From: Bugula neritina
Lineage: Eukaryota > Bryozoa > Gymnolaemata > Cheilostomatida > Bugulidae
Length of the DNA stretch: 60,000 nt
Direction of reading: 5' to 3'
Assembly: GCA_964035545.1 (NCBI GenBank)
Contig: OZ037766.1
Span: 10,427,722 to 10,487,721 of the forward strand
Shown here: piece after piece, positions 30,101 to 46,319 of the stretch
How positions within the stretch are numbered: position 1 is the first letter of the stretch
How the letters are laid out: the number at the start of each line of letters is the position of its first letter
Notes under the pieces: model-generated
Database searches by the model: none
Told to the model about the DNA's origin: nothing
Seen by the model: the letters and a program-made list of their open reading frames with translations, nothing else
Made by a program: the position numbers and the translations under genes

Positions 30101-31104
30101 CTTATAATATTGCAGACCACTGTGGCTGTTGCTGGTCACCATTGCAATGTTGGGCATATCCTTAGGATTTGCATTAGTACCATCCCTAAACCTTTCTTTT
30201 GGACAATCAGATGAAAATGGTAAAGCATACAGCACTTCGACTACAGCTATGATTTCAGGGCTATGGAGTGGTGCCTATGCATTTGGGTGAGTTAAAAATT
30301 GTATGATATTTTATTGGGCATACTATGTGCTTATGTAGCTCGCTTGTTACATTATTTGTTTGCAATGAGCAGTATATATTATTATGTTATGCAATTATTA
30401 AACTTAGGGACAAATCTAAAAATAACAAAATTCTTCACTATTTTAGAAATAATCACAATTTTTTTTACTTTTTCCTCAGTCACGCAGCTAATTTTATATT
30501 TTATGAAACCTAGCTTTTCCAAAATTGGTAGTTTAAGAGTTGTGTGCACATATGTCATAATCTTTCAAAATAGCATGGGACATCTAACTGAGTTATTACT
30601 TTGTGTCAATTTCACTTTTTATTTCTTTGAAGCTGTCTACTTTAGATTCATTATAATATTTATATGCAGGAAGCAGTAAATGAAACTAAACATTACTTAA
30701 GGTGTAGATTACGGGATAACTAATATATAAGAAGTAGTGACAAATGATACATTGTATTTTTCCCTTTAAATTGCAATTTATGTAAATAATTTACACTTTT
30801 TAACATTGTGTATATCAGATACAATTTATTAAAAAACTACCACCACACATATTTACCATTTGATTGGATTTAATATTGCAGAGATTTCCTTGGACCAACT
30901 GTGTCTGGAGTCATCACAGAGAATGCTGACTTTGGTTGGGCGATGACTAGTTTCGCATTTTTATGCTTTGTTTGTGTGTTAATGACATTCATTGTGAAAA
31001 TGTGTAAACTAAAAAGGAAGCCATCAAAGAAAAGTTTAAATATAAACACAGTGATTGTGAACGAAGTGTTGAGTGATGATGATGTTGAACCTCTAATACC
31101 TTGA
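24124..31104 (+). CDS. SLC18B1-like MFS transporter, gene C (complete)
   Basis: Ten predicted exons: 24124-24474, 25415-25510, 26199-26444, 26703-26771, 27069-27156, 27568-27719, 28981-29079, 29540-29640, 30116-30286 and 30882-31104. They join in phase to 1596 nt, 531 aa. The start is the first ATG of a 117-codon exon with an acidic, Asn/Ser-rich N-terminus of about 80 residues. After it come the same 12-TM landmarks as gene B: ASLPAPFLPKL, GWILGLFSLVQLF, FGLLEYATLPDS, GPAIGSGLFK, WASLDPVLEPELRNK and DFLGPTVSG. Exon sizes match gene B for exons 2-5, 7 and 8. Gene B exons 9 and 10 (99 + 81 nt) are one 171-nt exon here, so an intron was lost in C or gained in the A/B ancestor. The tail ends DVEPLIP, an acidic DxxxLI signal. 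It is more diverged from A and B than they are from each other. A vesicular polyamine-type role is inferred from the family. Confidence 0.92.
24868..25247. mobile_element. MITE-like element with terminal inverted repeats
   Basis: The left end aaggcctggctacacact and right end agagtgaggccaggccttt are imperfect complements. Inside them, gtgagaatcacacgaaatcg matches the complement of cgatttttgtgattctcac. It is about 380 bp and non-coding, in gene C intron 1. No second copy is in the window. Confidence 0.7.
28514..28925. mobile_element. Dispersed MITE-like element, copy 1
   Basis: This ~410-bp non-coding element lies in gene C intron 6. Its ends are inverted: acaattaagagttgtg near the left end, its complement cacaactcttaattgt near the right, with outer GGACCC/GGGTCT. 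The middle has a 13-bp hairpin (gagcaatgctga / tcagcattgctc). A second copy in opposite orientation is at 53962-54380. Confidence 0.82.
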
Positions 31105-32459
31105 CTTTCTACTCATAATTCTACTAGTCGATAAACCATTTTTATATTGCAATGGATAATCATTTGTGCAATAATCGTGAGAAATTATAATGCCGTTATT
31201 GATACAGCAGTTTTAAAAATATTATTGTTATTCATTTATAATAGAGCATTTTGTTTTGAAGTATTTTTATAACTTGCTGTTTAAGCTTACAAAATTTGCC
31301 AATCTTTGAATATGCAGTATCAGTAACTTTCAGTAAGTTTGCATATCATGTATTATAGTTATTAACTCATACAACCAATCATGTATGTAATCATTTGAAT
31401 CAAAAGATCTCAATAGTTACAGTAAAATGAATGGCAAAGCTAAATGAAAGCATGATTAGTAGCTAGGATTATACTGCTCCTTATTCTACACTGATATTTG
31501 GTGCTCTGTATACTATACCAGGTCTATGTTACATATAAGTATGATGATTGCTACTACTAAATACTAAATAGGCAGGTTATTACTAAATATACATGCCAGT
31601 ATTGCTCAATTGATTTTACTATATAGAAAATACATGCTATTTTTTATAAGAGCTTGACTCACTCAGAACCTTTTGTTCAAATTTGATATAAAATAAACAT
31701 ACTTATTGGAGTTGTCGTCTATCAATCCTATTTATTAGAGAAGCTGCCTCTCATTGAAATATTATAACAGTGTTGCCTCCCTTGAGTTATTCACTGCATC
31801 CTTATTATCAAATTTGGTTTCAACCGAATTTTTTCATGAAAATTATAAAATATTATAATTATTAAAGAACTGTTATGTTTAGGTGAAATGGCAAAATATA
31901 TAGAGTATTTAATGCTCTAATTAGATTTGATACTCGTGCTTCTAATTATATTGTATTAAATATTATTGCATGATGAGAACGTCAACTGCAGAACCATATA
32001 GTATGCTGCGCATCTCAATTTACCTGCAACACACTGCCGTATGTCATGTTATTCGCTTTCAGCAGTAAACATTCAAGGCTGACAATCAATTTGCTGCCTC
32101 TACATTGCACAATATTAGCACGTGAGTGATGAGGTGAAATTAGTGGAAAGTTGGTTAGTGCAAAGGGTTAAAGATAATATATATACATCACTCTGGATTA
32201 GTAATTAACAGGTTTCGGTAGTCTGCACGCGCGCTTAGCTTTTAAAAGGGAAGATAACTCTATTGGTATAGGCTCCAGTTTGGCGAAGAGAACCTAATAG
32301 CATAATATTATGTTCATTTTGATTTCGGCAGGTTGAGCTAATGAATAATATCAGTATCAGAGTCACTATGACTATGACTATCAGTCCATCACTATGGACA
32401 TTGGAGTAGTTTCTCATAATTAATAGTTCAGTGAATGACATGAAGACAAGGTAAACGTT

Positions 32460-33420
32460 GTCATGTTAATAATTAATCTAACTATATAGTATATACTAGT
32501 ACTAGTAGTAGTACTTATACTTATACTTATAGTTATAGTAATATTAATAGTAATACTAATAGTTATACTTATTAACTAACTTATTATCGTATACTTATAC
32601 TTATAGTATTTATATTCATTATCATATTGATATTCATATTGTAATACTAATTCAATTGTAAATAGTATAATTTCGAGTAGAACTAGAAGATCAAGATCTG
32701 AGACCAACTTCAAGTTGAAGTTGATGATGAAGATCTAATACTTAATATTATTATTAATACTAATAGTAATACTAATAGTAATACTGAGTAATAATAAATG
32801 TAATACTAATACTAATAGTAGTTCAATGAGTGATTCTCTTCAGTTTCAGATGTTCATACTCACAGTCATTGTAATTAAATCTTAATTATCATTATAGTTA
32901 TACATTTAACCATTCTTATCATCATCACGATGTTTATTATTATTTTAAGTAATAATATAATTCATATCCATTTTCATAGGCTATTGCTCTACTGTATTCA
33001 TACTCGTACTTCTAGTTATTATTTATTAGTTATTTGTTATTAGGTTTAATATTTATTAGTATTACATTTACTTTTAGATTTACTGATAGTGATATTCATG
33101 CTCATTTTGATTCTGATACTCACACTGATACTCATACTTATACTTGTAGTTATAGAGTTATACTTCTAGGTATACTGTATTAGACTTAGTGTATGAGCAT
33201 CAGTGTGAGCATGATATTGATGCTGATAGTTATAGTTATACGTATACTTATAGCTATACTTGTAGCCATAGTGATACTAATCAGTGATTGTCATAATATT
33301 AATATAGATATAAGTATAAGTATAGCTGTCAGTGTCTATAATACTAAGTATTAGTAATACTATTACTATTAGTATTACTATTAGCATTAATACAAGTATT
33401 ACTATTAGTAACTGAATTAA
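32460..33420. repeat. Cryptically simple ACT/AGT-rich block 1
   Basis: About 1 kb consists mostly of short permuted runs of tactta, tactca, tagtaa and tagtta rather than one clean tandem unit. ACT and AGT are complementary, so many local hairpins are possible. It resembles the block at 44035-45860. Confidence 0.75.
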
Positions 33421-33598
33421 GCTTAAAATTTTTAAATGGTCACTGAAAAGTGATTTGGTCTTCTAGAATTATACCAAACTGTAGGTTTTAAAGTTAAACA
33501 AAGTTTTCTTGGTAATTATAAGCATTATGATCAGGGCACCATTCACATTAACATTGGAATTGACTTTTGCTATAAAATTAAATATTGTAGTATTTTTG

Positions 33599-33898
33599 TG
33601 TGGGCTCGAAATAGATCAAGGAGAGAGCATAACCTTTACTTATAGAGAGACAAGAGAAGTTGTATAAATTAAGATAAATGTAGTCTTTATTGATTGTCTG
33701 TAGATGTGTAACTGACGAGCTCCGGTTGTAGACTGGCTAACAACCGTGAGCTCGCCTCCTTATATAGTAGCAAAAATACCCTTCTGAAACTTCGTCCGTT
33801 CCTCGGCCGAAGTTCGGAGTGTCGGAGCCAGACATAGCCGATGTTCGGGGCATTTAGCACTCCGAACATGCCGACTTTCGGCCAAGGATCGGCTCACA
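33599..33898 (-). mobile_element. Solo LTR-like element, family 2
   Basis: Read on the minus strand it is 300 bp, starts TGTGAGCC and ends GAGCCCACA. It has a TATA box (ctatataagg) followed about 100 bp later by caataaag, the order expected of an LTR. It forms a GC-rich island in AT-rich DNA and is unrelated in sequence to family 1. No target duplication is evident, so ends are approximate. Confidence 0.6.
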
Positions 33899-35000
33899 TG
33901 TGAAAGTAATTAACATAACAAGAATATTAAAAAAGGGAAAGGCAATTCCAAAAACCAATTCTTGAAGATCATTACAATATGTGTATTAGTCTAGATGTTC
34001 AGCCTTTGGAACTCAGTTTTAAACTGGAATCAGTATGACTATGAATATGACTCACCCTGTGAGTGTGACTATTTTGATAACTAGTGTGTGATTAATCTAA
34101 TAAGTACAAAATAATTTTTGTATGCAATGTAAATATTTTATGTACCATGTCTTGTATTAATTAGCCTTGGGCTATAAGGACAAGGTCGTATAATTGTTTA
34201 CATCAAGATTTTTATTGCAAATTAATTGATGGAAACAAAGCTTTAATTTTTTTCAAAAGATTTAATTCAAAGTAGGCCTAATAATTGAAATTTTAGTGGA
34301 TGCCTTTTACTTTTAGTATCAACGACAGCAATAATCATAATTATGATCACTTTTAGTTTTTTAATTATAATTCTTTGAATAAATTCAACAAAATTGCTGA
34401 ACATAAATAAAAGTGACTGTTTTTCATATTTGTTTGAAAGTTTATTCAAGTATATTTTATTCAAGTAAAATATGATTAAATTGTGAAACTTGTGCATTTT
34501 TCCGTGAAATAGCAATTTAGTTAAAGATATAAGTGTTTTATGAAATTAAATGAATTTAATAAACTGGTTCCGGCATGTTTTCAATTATGCTAAGAAGAAT
34601 GTTCAGCATATACTAGCAGCTTGGGAGGTATTTAGTATTAGTATTAAATTCAAACTGAAGTTTGTGTAAAGGAAAACAATTTAATTCCATGCTGAATCAG
34701 TTGAAACTGGCTTTTGTGAAAAGTTTTATAAAACACAAACCTGATGTAGTTGTTTAATACAACTTGAAAATTGTCATGCTTCAAATTCGCCAAATTCTCA
34801 ATGAAAACCAATGGTTTTATATGGTTGCTGTCAAAATGTAAATAAGTTCAGTTGGATTGAGACTTTTGTCATATAATTTGTTTCTGTCTTATAATGTGCC
34901 TTCATCTTGATCAGTGTTTAGTACCCACTAAGTTTGTAGTTCCGTGCTTTCCTATAGTGTGAATCTACACTCTTTATTTATGGGTTTACCTTTATTACAG

Positions 35001-36353
35001 ATGATGGTCATAACTTACGTTGCTTTTGCCATCCTATCTACTGTTTGTATGGTTATAACAGCATATACTTGGAGAGCTTACCAAGCTTCTGCTGCAACTG
35101 TTATCAACAATCCAAACTTTACAAAGTTTCAAAGACAATATTTCTCTGCATATTTCTTGGCACTAATTGCTGATTGGCTTCAAGGACCATATTTATATCA
35201 ACTGTATAGAGAATACGGCTTCGAACAAGCTCAAATAGCTGTGCTGTATGCTGTTGGGTTTGCATCAGCAGTAATATTAGGTACTTGGGCTCCACTTGTT
35301 GCCGATAAGTATGGACGAAGAAATCTCTGTATTGTATTTACAGTTATATACTCTATTGCTTGTTTTATGAAGTTGTCAAGAAGTTATGGCGTACTTTTAC
35401 TTGGCAAAATGTTTGGAGGAGTAGCCACTTCACTGCTCTTCTCATCCTACGAAGCTTGGTATATCCATGAGCACGTTGAGACTCATGATTTTCCAAAAGA
35501 ATGGATAGCAGAAACAATGAAAAAGATTTCACTATGGAATGGCTTCTTAGCAATAGTCAGTGGAATCATTGCAAATTCTCTAGCTGAATGGTTGGAGCTT
35601 GGTCCAATTGCACCTTTCATTATGGCTATCCCATGTTTGTTAGTATCCGGCATAGTGATAATGGGTACATGGGCAGAAAATTATGGGACTCAGCAAATGA
35701 AGTTCAAAACAATTTGTATTGCCGGGCTGAGAGAGATTGGAGATAGTCGAAAGATATTGCTTCTTGGTGCTATACAGTCAACATTTGAAAGTGTCCTATC
35801 ACTGATAGTGTTTTTGTGGACACCAGTGTTAGCTCCTGGCCACCCCTCATTGGGAATCGTATTCTCAAGTTTTATGGTGTGTATCACAATAGGGACATCA
35901 CTGCACGAGTTGCTATCAAAACACTACAACTACTCGGTTTCTATATTATCATCAGTTTCCCTGGCTTTTTTTGCCTGCTGTATTTGTGCTGTGTTTGCAC
36001 ACCCGGACCATGTTAACACTAGACTCTGTTTTCTAGCTTTTCTCTTATATCAAATATCTGTTGGCATATATTTTGCTTCAATAGGAGAAATGAGACAAAA
36101 GATTGTACCAGAAAGTCATGTGCAAAGTATAATGAATTGGTTTAGAGTACCACTTAATATCATATCTTGTGTAGTTCTTATGTTACTTCACGATGAAGAG
36201 TTCCGTCATGGTAATAGATTGATATTTATTATATGCTGCATATTGTTGCTTTGTACATTACTATGCCTGGCTCAATTACTGCCTTTGATTAATGAAAAAA
36301 GGGAAGAAAATTCAAATGAAGTGCTGCATGCAACTGGAAATGAATCTGCCTAA
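35001..36353 (+). CDS. MFSD5: MFSD5-like (molybdate-anion transporter type) MFS protein
   Basis: A single uninterrupted exon encodes 450 aa, the length of human MFSD5. It is a 12-TM MFS protein of the MFSD5/MOT2 family, to which molybdate-anion uptake is attributed. Visible motifs are FLALIADWLQGPYLY (about 52-66), the loop 2-3 signature DKYGRR (102-107), EAWYIHEHVE (151-160), GPIAPF, FESVLSLIVFLWTPVL and NWFRVPLN, all matching the human protein in order. I chose ATG 35001 because MMVITYVAF aligns with the human N-terminus and a splice acceptor (tttattacag) ends at 35000. A second in-frame ATG at 34980 lies before that acceptor. The open frame further upstream has no ATG. It is convergent with the CRMP gene, 507 bp between stop codons. 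The family is secure; the substrate is taken from the family. Confidence 0.95.
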   Translation: MMVITYVAFAILSTVCMVITAYTWRAYQASAATVINNPNFTKFQRQYFSAYFLALIADWLQGPYLYQLYREYGFEQAQIAVLYAVGFASAVILGTWAPLVADKYGRRNLCIVFTVIYSIACFMKLSRSYGVLLLGKMFGGVATSLLFSSYEAWYIHEHVETHDFPKEWIAETMKKISLWNGFLAIVSGIIANSLAEWLELGPIAPFIMAIPCLLVSGIVIMGTWAENYGTQQMKFKTICIAGLREIGDSRKILLLGAIQSTFESVLSLIVFLWTPVLAPGHPSLGIVFSSFMVCITIGTSLHELLSKHYNYSVSILSSVSLAFFACCICAVFAHPDHVNTRLCFLAFLLYQISVGIYFASIGEMRQKIVPESHVQSIMNWFRVPLNIISCVVLMLLHDEEFRHGNRLIFIICCILLLCTLLCLAQLLPLINEKREENSNEVLHATGNESA

Positions 36354-36860
36354 ACATGTTATTTTTTGTTATAAATCGTTTTTGGCTCCTGCTTTATATT
36401 TATTTATATATTATAATTTCTAATACAAATTTCAATGGGTTTGTAAACCTTATTGGCTCATCTATTATTTAGCAGTAATTGAAAAGAATTATAGAATACC
36501 TTTTTTTATATAAAACAACATAATATTATGAGTATAGGAAAATGTTGCAAAAACACAATGATGCAATAGGTACAAAAAACATTGTAACTAATAATGACTA
36601 GAAAATTATAAAAAAAAGCTGCAAGAGGATATTGCAAAAAACAGTTGAAAAGGCTTCTAAAAGTTGAGATTCCTAAAATAAGCTGCAATGCAAAAGCATA
36701 ACCTACAATAATTAAACAAAAAACTAGTGATTGTCAGCACAACAATTGATATGAGTTAAAACAGCAAAAGCAAAAAACAATAATAAAGCACAGTATATAT
36801 TGTAAGTTGGTTTGAAAATTAAGTAGCTATCAGTCTGTACGGATTATAGAAATGGTCGGA
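36354..36860. other. Shared 3' region between convergent MFSD5 and CRMP genes
   Basis: AT-rich, with tttatt (a minus-strand aataaa) near 36400 as a candidate CRMP poly(A) signal. Both 3' UTRs must fit in or overlap here. No gene was seen. Confidence 0.6.
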
Positions 36861-42456
<5,596 letters not shown>

Positions 42457-42988
42457 TATTGAGTCATTAACTGCAGAATAGTAACAAGAAATTATCTGAG
42501 TTGTTATGAAATCATAGCAATAGCACAAATACAAAAAATTATTTATCATTTAATCAAGGGGTTGAATCCCAATTTTTAATTATTACTAAACAGTTATTCT
42601 TTTTGTCATTGACAGAGTACATCTGTAAATTAAGACAATTTAGAAGTAATATATGTGTAGCTTTGATCTATGATATGATGTGTATATAGGAGGGTGTGTA
42701 CAAGAGAAATTGGGTATAAGGGAAATGTATTGAGAGATTGTGTAGAATGTGAGTGCATTGAAAAAGGATGTTTTAAGGAAGATTATTGAGTGTGAAACCT
42801 AGAGGCAAAGACTATGCAGCATTGTTATACTGACACTTTAATATAGATATATACAAGCGTGAGCTTAAAATATACCTAGACACTATGAAATAATAAAAGA
42901 GCTGGAGTGAACATCGCAGACAACCAAGCAAGGGCCTGCTGATAAACCAATCCCCAGACTATACTAGAAGCTACAATTGGTGATATAC

Positions 42989-43555
42989 TGTGATAGATTC
43001 TCATCCTCTACTGTTCTCAAGTAACTGCGTGTGTCAGTATTATAATTACTGTTGCGTATATTTTGAATGCTGTAATTGTAGCTAAGTTGCACTAGCTTTC
43101 TAATGCCTTATTATTGTGATTAAGCTTTCAGTATAATGTAATTTTCATTAAATACGCATTTCCAGAGTTATTTTCCCTTTTTGCTATTTCATCGTTTTGC
43201 ATTAATACTGATACTGGAAATTTGTGTAGCTTTTATGAATGCCTTCAATAGGTTGTTATTATAGCTAAATTCTTGGCCTATTGAATTATTCATTCTCCTT
43301 TGTCTATTTTTCTTTTGTTACTGTCAAGCTTAACTTTCTTTTGTCTGTTGGAACATTCTAGATGTGAATTCTTGTGTATAAAAGCAGGCGAGTTTCCAGA
43401 GTAGATTCAGACTACTACTGGAGCTCGCTGGTAGTAGGACCACATGAGCTGTATCTGATACAATAAAGGTTATCCTCATTTGTACTCAAATACTTGGCTT
43501 ATTCTTTCTAGAGCATGTAGGCACTAGTTGCATTCAGAACCCACAGTTTACTACA
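42989..43555 (+). mobile_element. Solo LTR-like element, family 1, copy 2, with target duplication
   Basis: It runs from TGTGAT to TACTACA and is flanked by the 4-bp direct repeat ATAC (42985-42988 and 43556-43559), as expected for integrase-made duplications. It contains gtgtataaaagcaggcg (TATA) and caataaag (poly(A)). Its first ~55 bp and last ~290 bp match copy 1 at 21620-22039, but it has about 150 bp more in the middle. No internal retrotransposon genes are present. Confidence 0.8.
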
Positions 43556-44034
43556 ATACTACATGAGTTGATTAGTAACCACGGGTTTTACAAAAAACAA
43601 TGCATTAAAGGTTATAGTGGTGATCATTTAGCATAGAAATAAAATTTAATCGCCATTTCAAAAATCATCAAAACCTAAAAGTTAAAAGTAATCAAGTATC
43701 AGTATTTACTTTAGATCAATAAACTTAATTGTGTTACTTGAAATACTAATTATATTCATTTAAACTATAAAGTGAAGTTTAAGTATCATAATGATTATAA
43801 AATCAGATTGATGATAAATCAAATTTAATTATCAAATGATTATTTTTGTAATAATAGTATTAAATTTTAATTATTATCATCAACACAAATCGTTAAAAAT
43901 AAATGAACCATTTATGTAAACTGATGAACTTGCTCACAGTTTGAGTTATACTTAAACTTAATGTTATTTACTTTTAGTTTACCACTACTAATACTTGGTA
44001 TAAAATTTAAATCATACAGTTCAATTTATCTTTC

Positions 44035-45860
44035 ACTTTCAGTAACATAATCATAATGATAATGATAATGATTAATATTATCATTATCATTATGATAATG
44101 ATTATGGTAATACTAATACTAATCATAATATTGAAACTAAAACAAGATAATTTTATTAGTATTGAGTATAATAATATTTATTATATTTATAGTCCGATCA
44201 ACTAAGACTAAAAGTAAGACTAAGAAGGTTTCTTTCTAAATATAATTTAATTATAATTATATTACTCTGCTTATGAACGAAATTTTTTCACATCAAAACC
44301 TGTATCGATCAGAGCGATGTATATATTTAACCTTTAACCCTTTGGTGTCGGCTACACTTCTTTATAATAATTGGCTTACATTTTAGTTAGCCTTGGCCTT
44401 TAAAAATTCAAAGCTAAAACGCTGTCAACCACGCGAGCGTATACTATTTATTTTGATAATAATATAAGGGATTTTATTTTACTTGGTAATAATTGGAGCA
44501 CAGGTTAGGCATTTTCTAGCCTTATCGTTGCGATTTTAATTCAATCGTTTTTGAACCTATAGTCAAAAAATATATTATTTATTTTTAAAACTCACGGGCG
44601 TACCAGTCTACATTAGTGAAATGGTAACAAGTATATTTAATTTATTATGTATTTCATATTCATTATGATTATCGTTATAATAAGAATCATCATGATAGTT
44701 ATTCTAGCGATGTCATTGTACCCAACATGAACATATAGTCAAATCTGAAGCTCTGTATCTTTTACGGAGTGGCTCGAGTCAAATCAAGCTCTACTCACTC
44801 TCAGTACTGAAAGTGAAAGTTACTCATACTCATAGTCAATGTCATACTCATAGTCGTACTGATACTATGAGTATGAGTCATAGTATTACGTTTATTTACT
44901 ATTACTGTTACTATTACTATTAGTAATACTTATACTAGTACTAATACTAATAGTAATAGTTTTTTATTATAATAGTAATACCCAAGTCAAGCTGAAACTG
45001 TTACTGTTAACACTCTAGTTCTACAGTTTAAGTTTCAATTTTACTTTTTACCTTTTAGTTTAAATCTTACTAGTTAGTGTTACTATTACTAATCAATAAT
45101 CTAATACTAATAGTAATAGTAATACTAATAGTAATCGTAGTAGAATTGAAACTCAAACTAAGAGTGCAGATGTAGTTTGACCTAAGGTATTCAGTACTAA
45201 GTACTGAGTAGAAGCAGTACTAGTAGTGCTAGTAGCAGTACTAGTAGTACTACAAGATTAGTACAACTAGTACTACTTTTACTATTAGTATTGGTGCACT
45301 GGTACTACTAGTACTGTAGTAGTAGTAGTACCTTTACTAGTACTAGTTCTACTACTACTAGCATCTGCATTACTATTAAGTTTAAATATAAATGCGTATA
45401 GTTTTAGTTTTAGTTATAACAGTACCACTACGTTACTATTACTTTTAGAATATAAATATTACTATTAAAAGTAGTTTACTAGTATTAACATTTTAGTTGG
45501 GGTATTTAGTATTCACTTTTAGTAAATAATTTACTATAACTATTAGTAATACTAATAGTAATAGTATTACTATTGCTATTTGCAATACTTATAGTTACAA
45601 TTAATACTATTAGTATTACTATTACTATTACTATAGACAATCACAATTGCATAGTGATAGTATAACCATAACTCATTAACTGTATAACCAGTACAAGAAT
45701 TGGTATGACTTCAAGTATAAGTATCACTGTTGGTATAAATATTTATGTTTCGCTGAGACGTATGATAATGATAAATATTTATGTTATGAAGTTTTTAGTC
45801 AGCTATAAATATAAGTATTACTAGTAGTAGTTGTCTCTTCACTTTTGACTTTAGACTAAA
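44035..45860. repeat. Cryptically simple ACT/AGT and ATC/GAT block 2
   Basis: About 1.8 kb consists largely of permuted trinucleotide-like words (tagtaa, tactat, tagtag, gataat). It contains a perfect hairpin at 44052-44094 with 18-bp arms (cataatgataatgataat and its complement) and a 7-nt loop. A non-simple stretch at about 44150-44620 interrupts it. Confidence 0.75.
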
Positions 45861-46319
45861 ACTTTGAAGCTTAAATTTGAACTTTTATACACATGTGCCT
45901 GTGGCAAGTTTATCTTAAATATATATAAATTATCATATATTTGTTGATCTTTTCCCATTGTTTAAAGACAGTTGAATATATAGTTTGGGAATATTATTTA
46001 GTATCATGCTTGTATGGTATATGATTACTATACGCTGCCTTAATTTGAAAGCCTCTAGACTTGCAAAAATAACTTAGATTTACCAATAGAACTGGATCAA
46101 GTTTATACGCATTAGATTTGTAGTTTTTATATTTGCTCTGATTAAATTATAGTGGTATAGTGTAATATTTTTAGCCTCAAGTTTTACATGCTACAGGTAT
46201 GTAATTTTTAGTAATTTAGCTAAATAAAATTTACTTGAGTGTTATTTATTGTAGATGATGTGAAAAAATAGCTGACTCATTGGTCTGCAAACTATAGCGA
46301 ATAGGGCAGGTGTAGGAAC

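Larger units (their letters stand above)
31105..35000. other. Intergenic region between SLC18B1-like gene C and MFSD5
   Basis: A possible poly(A) signal for gene C (aataaa) lies near 31690. The rest holds the ACT/AGT simple block and the solo LTR described separately. A splice acceptor directly before the MFSD5 start suggests its 5' UTR exon is in 34000-34980. No protein-coding exon was recognised. Confidence 0.6.
42457..46319. other. Intergenic region between divergent CRMP and PC7-like genes
   Basis: CRMP (-) and the convertase (+) diverge from this gap, so both promoters should be here. It contains a solo LTR (42989-43555) and a long ACT/AGT-simple block (44035-45860), listed separately. 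No gene was recognised. Confidence 0.6.

Noticed and set aside
30299-30679. 126-aa hydrophobic frame downstream of a gene C exon
   Set aside because: It lies wholly within the intron 30287-30881 of gene C. Splicing around it restores a continuous transporter reading frame.
34944-35000. N-terminal extension of MFSD5
   Set aside because: The frame opens at a GTG codon and crosses a good splice acceptor. The protein from 35001 already has the family length and N-terminus.
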